In this document: positions 10,021-22,719 of the stretch, piece by piece | How the letters are laid out: every line of letters starts with the position of its first letter | How positions within the stretch are numbered: position 1 is the stretch's first letter | From: Funneliformis mosseae | Lineage: Eukaryota; Glomeromycota; Glomeromycetes; Glomerales; Glomeraceae | Direction: 5' to 3' | Length of the DNA: 50,516 nt | Assembly: GCA_910592005.1 (NCBI GenBank) | Contig: CAJVPP010000084.1 | Coordinates: 1 to 50,516, forward strand | The notes under the pieces: generated by a model | What the model saw: only the letters and a program-made list of their open reading frames with translations | Told to the model about the DNA's origin: nothing | Databases searched by the model: none | Translations under genes and position numbers: made by a program

Positions 10021-12710
10021 ATGGCAACCCCTACCGAAAATGAAACTGATAATTGGCCACAAAAAAATGATCAAAATGATAGCAGTTGGATTGCTAAGCA
10101 ACCTACAAATTCAGACTTGGATACCACCAGTGCCTCGAACAGTTGGGAAGAACCGTACTCTAGTTCGAAAAATAACGATAGACGTCACAAGAAAGGTGGC
10201 TCGTATAAAAACAGAGCTACTAAGTTTTCTGCTACTCAAGAACCAAGTGGTTGGGGAGCTGAACCCAGAAACAAGGACTCTGGCGGTTGGGGTGGCTCCT
10301 CAAGTAATTTTGAAGAAGTAGAAAATTGGGGTATTACTAAAACTAATGATAATGATAATAATGTGAGTAGCTGGAATTCATCTTCAATTAATCATAATAG
10401 GGATATCAATTGGGCAACTGAGACTGATGTACAAAACAAAAGTAATGGTTATAAAGATGATGATATCAATAATAAGGGTACAGAGGCTTGGGTCGTAAAT
10501 TCATCTGATGCTAAAATAGGTGGATGGGGAGAAGAAGCAGATGATAATATTAAGCCTGAGAGTGTAGGTGGATGGGGAGAAGAAGCAGATAACAATAATA
10601 AGAATCAGCCCGAGAATGTAGGAGGAGCAGTAGAAAATAAAGATAAGCAGCCCGAAAATGTAGGAGACGCAGCAGTTAATGATGATAAGCAGCCTGAGAA
10701 TGTAACTGGATGGGGAGATGAGCCAGAGAATGTGAAAGTAGATGAATGGGGAGATAATACAGCGAATGGAACTGGATGGGGAGATGAGCCAGAGAATGTG
10801 AAAGTAGATGAATGGGGAGATAATACAGTGAATGTAACTGGATGGGGAGATGAGCCAGATAATAATAACTCCGGAGAAGGTTGGGGTACTATCATGGAGA
10901 ACAAAGTTGATCAATGGGATCCTTCCGGTTATGAAGAAACCGATAAAACTGCTGATTGGGTTAATGATCAACAAAGTTACTCAAATAATTATTCAAGACG
11001 AGATGATCATAGACCTAGGGGTATTCGTGGTGGTCGTAGCTTTCGTGGTAATCGTCGTGGTGGACGTGGCGGACGTGGCGGACGCGGTGGTTTTTCCGGT
11101 GGTAGAGGAAGAAGAGATGGACCGCCAATGCACAGAGATGATGATTATAGAGGCCATAAACCATCATCTTCACGTGAAGTTCAAACCAGCGAGAGTAAGT
11201 TATTTATTTACTTATAAAAATAAAAATAAAATTTTATTATACATATATTAATATTAATTAAATTTGATCAATATTTTTATTTTTTATTTCTTTTTTTCAG
11301 ATCATGATTTACCTCTCGAAAATGAAAAAAATAAGGATAAACCCAAATATGTCAACACTAAACCTGGTAACATTTATGAAAGCATTCATGCTCCCAAAAC
11401 TCAAAGTGTTCCTTATGTTAATAAAGATCGAGTATTATCAGGGGGAGTCCATCAAGTAAGCCTGTTACAAATTAGTGTGATTTATCATAATACGCCTATT
11501 TTATTTGATAAGTTTTATTTCAAATTATTAGAAACCGGATGAAGACGTATTGACTAAAAAGTTGGAAGAAATGAAGATCAAAAATGAGATATTGGAGAAA
11601 AGACGCAAGGTAATGATTAAATAATTTATTCATACAAATAAAATAATTAATTAACCATATATGAACTTATTTTGTAATTTGGAAGGTGGCTGAGGAAGAT
11701 GAAGCAAGCTTCCGAAAAACTGAAGAAGAGCGAAAGAAACAAGAATTGGAAAATCTGGAATTACAGAAGAAGATACAAGAAGAGGAGGAACAAGAAAGGA
11801 AACGCCACGAATTTCAACAGTTACAATTACAGCAAGAAATTGAGTACGCGTTATAAGGATTATTAATCTCGTTAATTTTTATCTCCTGCTCAATTTAAAA
11901 TCTAAATATATTATCGTTTAATATCTTTTTTTTGTAATTAAAAAGTCAGGAGCGTGAGGAAAATGCTATGCGCAAAAACAAGAACCGTGAAAACAGGGAA
12001 TGGGATATGGAAAAGAATGATTCTGACTGGCATGACTCACGGAACCAAAATAATAATTCACGTGACAGAGGCAATACTTCTTACAGGAACGGTTCTCGTG
12101 ATGAAAATTCCTATAGAAGAGGTTCTCGGGATGAAAACGAATATGATGAATCGAGAAACGCTCGTGGAGGACGTGCACGAAGTCGTGGTGGTGGTGGTGG
12201 TGGTGGCGGTGGTGGCGGTGGTCGTAGCCGTCTTCGTGGTCGTGGTGGTTGGAGAGGAAAAAGATATAGCGATCAATATAAAGATTTCCCTAATAGATCT
12301 GCTACCACTGAGGAAGGATTCGGTAGTGGAAATAGCTGGGCAGAACAAACAGAAAAGGATAACAATATTTCTTGGGAAACGACAGAAACTCCAAATGAAA
12401 TCCAGAATGAGAGTAATGGTAAATAATCAATTTGCTAGAATTCATAAGTTATTATATTAATAATTTAGCAAAACTTTTAATTTAAGATAATATAGGCTGG
12501 GGTGATAATCCTGATGATAAAATTAATTGGGCTGAAGGTATCGTAGTAAATCGTTAATGTTGTTGAGCAAAAATTTGTCACGTTCAACTCCTTTTTTTCT
12601 ATGCAGACGTTGATAAAAGTGAAGCAATTAAAGAAGTACCTAATAAAGATGAGAAGGTCGATGATGGTTGGGGACCTGTTGGTGATAAAGTAGTCGATGA
12701 TTGGAATTAA
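10021..12710 (+). CDS. Tryptophan/glycine-repeat and RGG-box protein, function unknown
   Basis: I do not recognise an orthologue. Exons 10021-11194, 11301-11455, 11532-11609, 11686-11843, 11946-12418, 12496-12537 and 12607-12710 join in phase to 727 residues. Residues 1-320 are hydrophilic and studded with Trp beside Gly, Asp, Glu, Asn or Ser: SGWGAEP, GGWGGSS, two GGWGEEAD and three GWGDEP units in near-identical repeats. An RGG box follows at about 338-365. A less repetitive stretch (YVNTKPGNIYESIHAPK to VLSGGVHQ, about 405-443) may be a conserved core. Residues 450-530 are a charged coiled coil rich in Glu/Lys/Arg/Gln. A second RG/poly-Gly block follows (near 605-630), then more SW, GWGDN, NWAE and GWGP motifs; the protein ends DDWN. 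RGG boxes suggest RNA binding; dispersed W/G motifs resemble Argonaute-hook or other scaffold segments. Both are inference. Confidence 0.8.
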
Positions 12711-13553
12711 CTCTTTTTGAAGGTAAGAATACTTATAAAATGTTATCAACATAGCTACTATATAATTTCAAACACTTTTTTGCTTTCAATATTAGACATG
12801 ATATGATATGATATGAATACTATACTAAACATCTTTAGCAGCAATCAAGTCATTCGAATTCGAACATAATATAGGTAATGATAAATATCAAGTATAATTT
12901 CTTATTTAACATTTATAAAATAATTTTTTTTTTTTTATAGCCGATACTGTTATTCCGATAACAAGATTAGTACCTCCCACAAAAACATAAACATTGGTGA
13001 CTAAGTGTATTTAGCGCACACCATCATTAAACTGAATTTCAAGAATTTTGTAACGTGGTAAGGGAATAATTAAAGTTTGATTAAACTGTTTTTTTTTTTT
13101 CTTTTTTTTTTTCCATAAACATTTGAAAGTTTCACAATTATTTACCTAAAATTGTTGATATCACTTTTTGTTTGGTTATATTATTTATACTGATGTTTTT
13201 GAATATTATTATATCGTGTTAGAAAAAAAATTGGAATTGAAATGTCATAATTATTTAGGATTTTCAATAGTCTTATAGTTTTATTATTATTATTATTATT
13301 ATTGTATGAACATTATAAATCAGTTTCTTTGTATAGTATCATTCGTATATGATCAGCATTTAGATAATTAAAAAATATATTTTTTATTAAATCACATGAT
13401 ATACTGAAATCTAATGAATGACGTAATAAATAAAAAAAAATTTTTTTTTTTTGCCATTATAAATGAAGTCATTTAAGATCAAAAAGTTTTCTCCCTCTTT
13501 GGATACATCAGCGAACAAAAGAAAAAACTGTCCTTTTAACGTAGACAGTAGTG
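12711..13553. other. Intergenic region with possible 3' UTR introns
   Basis: 843 bp without coding signal. Soon after the upstream stop codon there are two well-formed intron candidates, 12723-12795 (GTAAGA to TTAG) and 12875-12940 (GTAATG, poly-T, ATAG). They suggest a spliced 3' untranslated region. Further on are an ATT microsatellite (13280-13303) and, just before the RPS0 start, a pyrimidine-rich stretch (13488-13500), typical of ribosomal-protein leaders. Confidence 0.45.
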
Positions 13554-15019
13554 ATGTCAAAAGTACCATCTATCCTGAACGGTATTTAACAAAATGATAT
13601 TCAACGTTTTAATTAAAAAATTAAAGGTTCATTAAAAATCAAAATTGATGAAAAAATTTGTTAATTAAATTGTATAGCCACGGAGGAGGATATCCAACTC
13701 CTTCTTTCGGCGACGTGTCATATTGGTGCCAAAAATTTGAATGTTCAAATGCTTCCTTATGTTCATAAACGTCGACCTGATGGTAAGATAGGAATTATTT
13801 TATTTTAAATATCATCAATTAACTTAATTAATTATTTTTTGATCAAATCGATTATTAACAATAAATTTTATTCTTATTAATTTAATTTAATATTTTATTT
13901 TGTTCTTATTCCTTTTTCCTTCCTTTCATAGGAGTTCATATTATTAATGTCGGTAAAACATGGGAAAAATTAACTTTCGCTGCCCGAATTATTTGCGCTA
14001 TTGAAAATCCTGCCGATGTGGTTGTAATTTCAGCACGTCCATATGGACAAAGAGCCGTATTAAAATATGCATCATATACAGGAGCACTTCCTATCGCAGG
14101 AAGGTTCACACCTGGTACATTTACTAATTATATTACTAGATCTTTTAAAGAACCGAGATTAATTATAGTAACGGATCCAAAATCGGACCAACAAGCTATA
14201 AACGAAGCATCATATGTTAATATTCCAGTTATTGCGTTAGCCGATACTGATTCACCATTAAAATTTGTTGATGTATCAATTCCAACAAATAATAAGGCAA
14301 AACATTCGATTGGATTAATTTACTGGATGTTAGCAAGAGAAGTATTAAGACTTAGAGCTACCATTCCACGTGAAATACCATGGTCCGTTATGGTTGATAT
14401 GTTCTTTTATAGAGATCCTGAAGAGGCTGAAAAAGATGCTGAAACGGCCGTAACTACTACTGCCGCTCCTGAAAAAGGGTTTTCTAGTTTTGAACCTGGT
14501 AATTGGGATGAAGGTGCTACAGATTGGGGTGCTGAAGGTCCTGGTGCTGTTAGTGGCATTAATCCTGCTTTAGCTGCTACCGCTAGTGCTACTGGTGGTG
14601 GTGGTGGTAGTTGGGATACTATAGATGAAAGTGGTGGTGGTGGTGGTGGTGGCGGCGGTAGTTGGGATACTCCTTTAGAAGATGTAGGTGGCACTGCTGC
14701 TGCCGTTGCTGTCGCAGCTGTCGCAGCAGCTGTTGGTGGTGGTAGTTGGGACACTCCTGAAGGTGGAAGTAGTTGGGATACTCCCATGGAACCTGCACCT
14801 CCTGCACCTCCTGCACCAGTTGAAGAAACTGGTGGTGGTGGTAGTTGGGAAACTCCCGCAGACGATGCTGGTGGTTGGGGTGATACAACCACCACAACCA
14901 CAACTGCATTCAATGATGGTTTAGAAACCACAACTACTTTCGAAACTACGATTCGAACTACTACTGGTGGTAGTTGGGCTGATGAACCTGCCGAAAACCC
15001 TTCTAGTGGATGGGATTAA
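13554..15019 (+). CDS. RPS0: 40S ribosomal protein uS2 (RPS0/SA) with long Trp/Gly-rich C-terminal extension
   Basis: Component of the small subunit near the mRNA exit, needed for 20S rRNA maturation. Exons 13554-13581, 13678-13782 and 13932-15019 join in phase to 406 residues, against roughly 250-300 in most eukaryotes. The conserved part (1-about 213) has [85 protein letters not shown] and [12 protein letters not shown], ending in the [11 protein letters not shown] segment. The extra tail (about 214-406) has repeated GSWDT or GSWET units, GNWDEG, DWGAEG, GGWGDT, SWADEP and a terminal SGWD. These are separated by poly-Gly, Ala/Val, Pro/Ala and Thr runs encoded by microsatellites (GGT, GCTGC/GTCGC, ACC/ACA). 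The uS2 tail normally carries a few acidic-Trp motifs; here they are multiplied. Confidence 0.95.
14590..14900 (+). repeat. In-frame GGT and other trinucleotide repeats in the RPS0 tail
   Basis: Runs of GGT/GGC around 14593-14608, 14631-14658 and 14829-14842, and mixed GCT/GTC/GCA repeats around 14690-14735. CACCTCCTG repeats lie at 14795-14815 and ACC/ACA at 14886-14905. All keep the frame open and separate Trp-containing units. Confidence 0.8.
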
Positions 15020-15419
15020 AAAAGTTATATATATGTGTTTTTTAAATTAAAGGAGAAACAAAAAGTTGGCGTTTTAATTATGTTTTTAATTTTTTTTATA
15101 AAAAATTTATTACTAATAACTATACATATTGCACAAAATAAAACAAATGTTTTGCTCAATTATTCATTTATTAGTACTTTGTCAAAATAATTCAAAACCT
15201 TTATGATAAGATCAAATCCTTTAATATAAATATATATAATAACCAAATCAAAAAAAAAAAAAAAAAAAATCCTATAATTATATTTATATCTTAAACTTTA
15301 AAAAATCTAAGGTAAAATAAATTAAAACTGGAAATTCAATATAAAAATGGAATGATCCTATTATTACCTTTAAAAACCAAACATTAACAAAACAAACATT
15401 ACAAACTTTTAATTAACAT
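15020..15419. other. Convergent 3' regions of RPS0 and RBM17 genes
   Basis: 400 bp between two stop codons facing each other. The sequence is AT-rich with several AATAAA-type words (for example at about 15136) and a poly-A run at 15250-15268. No gene is seen; it holds both 3' untranslated regions. Confidence 0.5.
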
Positions 15420-17504
15420 TCATTTTTTTAAATTTTCTTTTTGTTTGGACCTTTGTAATTCCGCTTGAGATGGAGCTAAATCTAATCTATCAAATCTCTG
15501 TTCGTCGAAAAATTGAGCGGTAACTTGTTTACCACCAAAAAATCTACCGTTTAAATCTTTTTTGGCTCTAATTGCTGCAACAATGTCTTCAAACTTTACA
15601 AATATTCGTACAGCTTCATCATCCGGCAATTTTCCATGTGGTACCTATAACAACGCAATAAAGATGCAAAAGAGAGTTAGTTATAAAATTAAAAAAAAAA
15701 AAAAAGTTATTAAAGGTTTAAGTTAGATTAAATATGTACCTCAAAAATAAGACATCTTTCAACTGTTCCGTATTTCTCGTTGCATTCGTCAGCTGTTTCT
15801 TCTTGAAGTGTGCCATCGACTTCACCAGGCCCAACCTAGAAAAATGATAAATTTTTCTCTCTAAGAAAAACGTTTAAATATAAAATTAATTATAAAATAA
15901 TAATATATTACCATGTTTGTTAGTAAGATCACTCTAGAAGGAAGTTCAGTGTCTGGGAAATACCTAGCAGAATTTTCACTATCTCTTTCAGATTTAACTA
16001 AAGTGAGGAATGAACGCGATATTTGAGTTTAAAATTTAAAAAAAAAAAAATTTTTTTTTTTATAAATTCAATATGATTCATACCTGTTGGATTGTTGTTA
16101 ACAATAATTCCTGATCTAACATCAGTTTTTTGAACTGCTAATGGCTCACTAATACCTTGTTCATTCCTACCCAATCCTATTTAAAGGCAATATAAGATAT
16201 AAATATTTCCTTAAAAAATATCATAAATTTATAAAATATAATACCATGTCCTTCTTGCCAGCCTAATTTAGTCAACATTCTATGAGCAAACTCTTCTCCA
16301 GATCCTAGACCAGCCGTAGACTTAGATTCAGGTGATCTACTATGTAAATATAATGATAGGATAATTAACATTTGGACTGCCAGGTTCTTCAAATCAAATT
16401 TTAATTACTTTGAAGTTTCCTCATGAGCACGATTGCTTAATCGAGCTCTTCGTAAAAAGGCTTCTTCACCGGTCATATCTAAATCAATTTTAGCAGGCGG
16501 AGAACGAGCAACAGGGGGAGTGTTATCCATTTCACTTTGTGGAGAATCATCATACAACAATGGTGGAGGCGGAAAATGACCTGAAAGCCAAGAAAAAAAT
16601 TTCCATTAATGTCCTAAATTTCAAGTAAATCTCATTTTGTTACTAACGTCGTGGAGAACGTCTATCACGTTCAGGGCTCATGGATTTTTGTCGTTTACGT
16701 TCTTCCTGCCGACGATAAATTTCATCCTCTCTACGCCTCTTTTCCAATTCTTTATATTCTTCATAATCATTTGGTCGAGTAGGATCATAATCATCTTCCA
16801 GCAATAATGGAGCTTGTTTTTTACCGCCTTTAATTAATTTTTTCTATTAAATATAAAAACGATATACGATAAGATAATGTTATAAAAAATACAATATACA
16901 AAAATAATAAATAAAATGAATGGTTATTAACTTTATCAAAGCCACTACGCTGATTCCTTTGAGTATTCAAAACAGATTGGAAATCATTAACATCTTCTGA
17001 GGAAAAATTTTGTTTTGGAGGAGAGGTTGTGGAAGAATTCATAGCAATGGATAATCGACTATCAATTGAAGAAGCCAAATCTTGAGTAGGTGACACATGA
17101 CTTTGGATTGGAGGAGGACTTGAAAAGGCAGTATTCGGTTGTTGTTGGCTCGAAGGTGTTTGATTCGCTGTAACATTAGTAGTAATAGAACTTGTAGTAG
17201 TACTAGCAGTAGAAGAATTGATAGAAGTAGAATTCGAAACCGAAAGACTGGAAGTTGTAGTAGTGGTGGTAGTGGTAGTGGTGGCAGGAACCGGAGGAGA
17301 GGAAATTGTAACTCGAGAAGCCCTAGGTTTTGATTGAACTACAGATTTTCTCTGAATTGTAGGCATAAAACGCAACGTTCCAGGAGTCCAACCAACTTGA
17401 ATAAAGCATTCGTTTCGGCATATTGTATACGGGTAGTAAAACGTTGCGTTTAATTTGTTTTCGGTGGTTTTGACGAAATGTTATTTTAAAGGTGAGTGAA
17501 ATTT

Positions 17505-17544
<40 letters not shown>

Positions 17545-17874
17545 ATTTTGGGATATTCGATCATATATTGTAACATACTACTTAAAAAATTTATCATGCA
17601 TAAAGTGAAAAAAGTCTGAAACAAGATCCAATTTTCAAATTTATATAATAAAAGTTGCGGTATTTATTTGGGTTTGCCAGAATCTGCTTGTACCTGGGAG
17701 AGCAGATTTAGACGGTTTCGAAGTTGAAGTTGTTTCCGACGTAGACGTAGACGTCGTACTCGTAGTAGTCGTTGTAGCGCTCGTAGATTGTTGCTTAGTA
17801 GTTTCTTCTTTTTCTCCAGAACCACCTGGTGAAGAATGTGTTGGTGGTGGGAGATCTCCGTATAATGATGACAT
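15420..17874 (-). CDS. RBM17: Splicing factor SPF45/RBM17-like: G-patch and C-terminal UHM/RRM
   Basis: Nuclear pre-mRNA splicing factor acting at 3' splice-site choice and, in animals, on short introns. Minus-strand exons 17874-17694, 17395-16932, 16843-16648, 16580-16409, 16336-16245, 16176-16084, 15997-15912, 15835-15740 and 15644-15420 join in phase to 534 residues. The N-terminus opens MSSLYGDLPPP and is then Ser/Thr rich. A charged segment (DDYDPTRPNDYEEYKELEKR) corresponds to the YDPxxPNDYE region of SPF45. The G-patch reads EEFAHRMLTKLGWQEGHGLG followed by RNEQGISEPL. The C-terminal RRM-like UHM has SRVILLTNMVGPGEVD, CNEKYGTVERCLIFEV, DDEAVRIFVKFEDIVAAIRA and DLNGRFFGGKQVTAQFFDE. The N-terminal low-complexity part (about 30-190) has Thr/Ser runs from ACT/GTA microsatellites. 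It is longer than human RBM17 (about 400 residues) because of that region. Confidence 0.92.
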
Positions 17875-20800
17875 GTTTATTTAAGTGTCTTAAAAGTTTC
17901 TCTATGAACAAATGTTAAACTTTCTCGAATCTGTTAAAAAAAAAGATAAATTAGAAAAAAAAAAGGTTATGTAATAATAAAAATTGGGTAAAATCGGGTA
18001 AAGTTTCCGGACGATATATGGGCAAAAAATTTAGGGTCCAAATTTTTTAACTAAAAATAATTTCAGGGATGTTACAATTGTGCTACATTCAGATATAATA
18101 TCGGTTATTATTTAGATAATTGTTACGATATATCATAAAATGTAATATATTATCCATTAGATTGTAAGCAAGATTACTAAAATTTAGCAAGTCATATAAA
18201 TAGCAAAAGGTAAATTTTAAAAAAATCCAATAAAGATAAAATTTTATTAAAAATCATATATTTTATTTGTATTTTTTAATTTTTAATAATCTAATTAAAA
18301 TTTACTTTTCTGTAATTTTCTAAATTTCTTTTCTATAATTTCTGTAAAATTCTTTTTCTAATTCTCCATAATAATTATTATTTTCTATTATTATTATTCT
18401 CTAATATTTTTAATATTTCTATTTTAATTAATCTGATAATTCTATTATTCCTATTTTAATTATTTCATTAATTCTGTTATTTCTTGTCTAACTATTCTAT
18501 TATTTCTGTTATTCTTATAATACAATTATGATATCATATTTTCTTTTTAATATTTCTTTTATTTTTTTTATTTAAAGTTATTTGATATTCAGTAGTTGTA
18601 TTTATCCTTTTCATTTAGTAAGTAATTTATCCTTTTCTTTCAGTAAATAATTTATCTATCAACTAATAGTTTATTCGTATTCTATATTTTTGTTTTCAAT
18701 TAAATATTTATCTATTAATCTATAATTTAATTGATTATTTTCTTAGTTATTTATTCGTAATATCACGTAATATTAATTCTACAGATTCTTGACTCTACAA
18801 TATTGATTTTCTCTTGATGTAAAACTAAGTTATAAGTTAGATAACATATTAATAACTTGATCAAAGATACTCTATAAATATTGTGATATTCTTTTTAAAT
18901 GTATTAATTTTTATTTCTGATTCATGTAAAGAAGTAACATAAGAAGAAGAGTTTATTCTATCATTGCGAAATAGTATGATCTATAAGACCTCTATTGCTT
19001 GAATTAATTAATTTCTTAAGAATGTTAAAGAATAGTTTAAGATAGATATCTTTGGCTTCTATATTTGTTTAGAGTAATTTCTAATCATAAATTAACAGCT
19101 TTTTTTTTAGTTTTTTCTTATATAAAGGATCTGTATTATTGATCTAATACATTTAATAAATTCAATTTCATTAATTCTCTTATTATTATTTATCTCAATT
19201 TCTTCTATTATTAGTTCAGATTTATCATCAATTCCTTAAAATAAAGAATAAAAAAAATTATATTTAATCAATTAATCTTTAAAAAATTATAAATGAAATT
19301 AAAAAGTTTATCTCTGATTTGTTTTGCATTTGATTAGAATTCTGCTTTTTTTTTTAAAATACTTGTATTGAAGACCTAGCAGTATTTATCATTAAACCTC
19401 TGAACCTCTGAATTCAGTCTTACTGTTTACAATATGGCTCATGTAATGTTTATGACAAAATTGAAAAAATTTCAACTTTCAAGTAGGATCTAATATTCTG
19501 TACCTTAAAACTTTGCATTTAACATCCTTTGTAAATCTTTAAAACTTTTTTTCAAACCCTTTTATTTCACAAATAGCACATGATCCTACAAATTTTCCTT
19601 GTAATTTTTATTGTAGAATTTTCATTGTTTCCTCAGAATTGTTAAAAATTTTATTGGAGAAGTGTGTGTGATTAATAAGATTAATTTTATCTGAATATTA
19701 AAACAAAGTTCTAGAAATATATTCGAGTGATTTTTGTTAATTGTTATATAAAATGATTATAAAAAATCATCATCATTTAATATTACTTTAAATTATATAA
19801 TTGCTTTGATCACATGATATTACATAATTAAATTAACTAACTAATTATATAAATATTTATCATATTACTATAAATAAGATAGGTTAAATTTTAGTTAAAT
19901 TTTAGCTGATTTTAATGTATGTCAATTAACTAAACTGATTTTTGATAATTTGTCAATTTTAGGCTAATTTAGGCTAAATTTTTACATGTTCAATTTTTTT
20001 GAAATGATGATAAATCATTTATTTTAAATAAAACTTAATTGTTTAATTAAATAATAATAAATTATTTTTCTTAATTAATAATTAATTATTCAATTAAAAT
20101 AATGATAAATCATTTTTGTTAAATAATAATTAATCATTTAATTAAAATGATAATAAATTTTTTTTCTTAAATAATAATAGATTATTTAATTAGAATTATT
20201 TTAATTAAACAATAACAGATTATTTTAATTAAATAATAACAGATTATTTTGATTGAATAATAATAAATCATTTTATTTAATTAATATTAAATCATTAAAT
20301 TAAACTAATAATAAATTATTCTTTTTAAATAATAAATTGTTTAATTAAAATAAAGATAAATCAGATTAAAAATAAAAATAGAAAATTTCTTTTGTAAGAT
20401 TTTTTTTAATAAATTTGACAGTAATAGAAATCATTTTTCTTATATTATTTGATTAAAAATTATTATAATTGAATTAGTTAAATATATAATTCTGATAAAA
20501 AAAATTGATAATTTTTTTTAGATTTTAGAATTAATTCTTAAATCAAAGTTGAGTAATTTATATGTATTAGATAAATTTTGACCTGTACTTGTATTGTATT
20601 ATATTAAATTTTATATTAATTATTATGTATACTAATTGTATTAAACTATATTAAACTTTACTAATTATATTAATTATCCTAAATAATAATATAAATTATG
20701 ATGTAAATAAGTTCTTTATATTATATTTTAATAAATACCTGCAACCTGATGATTACAAATATAACACAATAATTCTACTAAAAGAATACTATTAATGTAT

Positions 20801-22089
20801 TAGAGTTTTATGAAAAAATGATATTCATAAAGTTGCAGATCTTTAAAAAGCTATCAAATATATATTAAAACTTTATACAGATAAGTAAATAATTCAAAAA
20901 TAAACAATCTTAAGCAAAAAAGTCATTTAAAATGTCCAAAATATTTTTCTTCTTTTTAGTATTGCTATTTTAATCAAATTGTAAAATCACATAATTGTGT
21001 GTCAAGTAATAAAATAATTAAAAACCTAAAAAAAATACCTTGACTTTGATATTACATCTCAGACAGTTAGAAAAAATCTTCAAAACCTTAAGTATAAAAT
21101 TTATATTTCTTGTTTAATTCTTTCTTATTCAAGATATTATGAATTGTTATGTCACTTAAGTGAAAGTTTATTAAAAAATATGTTAGAATAATATGATTTT
21201 TTGATAAGTTAATATTTCAGATATTTTATAATATAATGCTAGTTTATTACAAAGTTAGAAAAATAATACTAAGATAAGTTATAGTAAAATACTCTTTAAA
21301 GTTTATATATAAGATATATTTTATGTAAATGAAATATCAGATCTCATATGTTTACAGAGAATATAAATGATAAGCTTTACTAAAAGATTATAACTGAAAA
21401 TTTGTTTGAACAAATATTCTAGATCTTTTAAATAAGTGGATATTCTAACAGAATAACAATTTTAAATATTGAGCTAAACTTATAATCATTTGTTTTAGAA
21501 TTATTATTCTCAAGTTTTTAATTGGTTGTTTTCTTCTCTAAATCTTAATCTAATTGAAAATCTATGAAAAATAATAAAAAGAAATATTGAGAAGAAGGTT
21601 AATATTATAATTATTGAAAAATCAATTATGCATATAGATAAGAGACAAAACCCCTTAATAACAGTCAAAACTTAGACGAAACTATATTAAAATCATAATA
21701 AGGGATATAACGAAATCCATTCGATATGACAAAAGCCAAACTATCAAAACTATATTAAAAACATAGAAAAGGGTATGACAAAATTATTTTGAGAAGGTTT
21801 TGGCAGGCATCTATAGTTATGCAAAATATTTTTATGAGGTTAATAAGGAAAGAATAGGAAGTAATTAATAAAAATTTATATATTAATCTCATAAGGCCTA
21901 TAATAAAGTATTTAAAATAGTAGTAAAAAATCAAGGTCATATGATAAATTTAAAATTTTTATATTTTTATTATGTATATTTAAAAGGTTAGATTTTAAAA
22001 TTTTGGATTTTTTAATAAAAACTGAGCAAAGTATTTGTAATTGTCAGTTTTTCTGCCAGAACTATATTAATAATTATTTTTATTAGAGC
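17875..22089. other. AT-rich intergenic desert with low-complexity DNA
   Basis: No credible coding region on either strand; every open frame is short and low in complexity. 18270-18790 is T-rich on this strand with degenerate ATTATTTCT-type units. 20000-20360 consists of imperfect AATAATAAATCATTTTAATTA units of about 20-25 bp that could form hairpins. 19880-19990 has short direct repeats of TTAGTTAAATTTTAG/TTAGGCTAA. The rest shows nothing recognisable. Confidence 0.6.
20000..20360. repeat. Degenerate AT-rich tandem repeat
   Basis: Imperfect units of about 20-25 bp built on AATAATAAATTATTTT and TTTAATTAAA. They resemble the minisatellite core of the palindromic repeats at 22.25 and 39.3 kb but lack the flanking TGACCTGA-like motifs. 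Confidence 0.6.
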
Positions 22090-22640
22090 TCTGAACAGGT
22101 TAATTTAAGTTAAATTAATAAAATTACTTGAACTGAAAGAATTAGGTCAAATCAAATAAAAATCTGTTATAGTTTAAATTTTATTTGATCTAATCTGATC
22201 TAACCTAATCTGATCAAATTATTCAAGAAAAAATTAGCTATTATTCAAAAAAAACAATAACGAATTATTCTAATTGAATGATAAATTCATTATTTTTAAA
22301 TGATAAATCATCATTTTAAACAATAAAATATCATTTAAGAATAATAATAAATCATTTTAATTGAACGATAAAACATTATTTAAAAATAATAAAAATATCA
22401 TTTTCAAATATAAAATCAGCATTCTTGAATGATAAAATTATTATTTTTAAATAATAAAATTATTATTCAAATGATAAACATTGTTTAAGAATGATAAAAC
22501 ATTTAAAAATAATGATTTATTAACCTGAATTTATCAGATCAGATCAGGTTAACCTGTTAACCTGACCTAACATTAATCTAAAAATTTACTGGTCTGATCT
22601 GAATTTTCAGATCAGATAAACAGGTCAATCTAATTTGATC
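22090..22640 (+). repeat. Palindromic-motif repeat family, copy 1
   Basis: Outer blocks (22100-22240 and 22520-22640) are rich in the words TGATCTGA, AGATCAGA, CAGGTTAACCTG and TGACCTAA. They surround a core (22250-22520) of about 20-25 bp units such as TTTAAGAATGATAAAACATT that can fold into hairpins. The reverse complement matches the block at 39.18-39.74 kb along its whole length, including the stretch reading ACTTGAACTGAAAGAATTAG. No open frame and no clear target duplication are visible. Confidence 0.75.
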
Positions 22641-22719
22641 TGAAGTTCTATTTATTATATTATTCTTTTATAATTTAATAATATTTAATATTATTTAAAT
22701 AGTAAAACAAAAAAAAATT

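Noticed and set aside
10501..12348. Minus-strand and shifted open frames across the GW/RGG gene
   Set aside because: Low-complexity shadows of the repeats; only the chosen frame continues across seven phase-matched exons.
14407..14931. Long open frames on the minus strand and in the other plus frame across the RPS0 tail
   Set aside because: They are by-products of GGT/GCT microsatellites that lack stops in several frames; the RPS0 frame continues a conserved domain.
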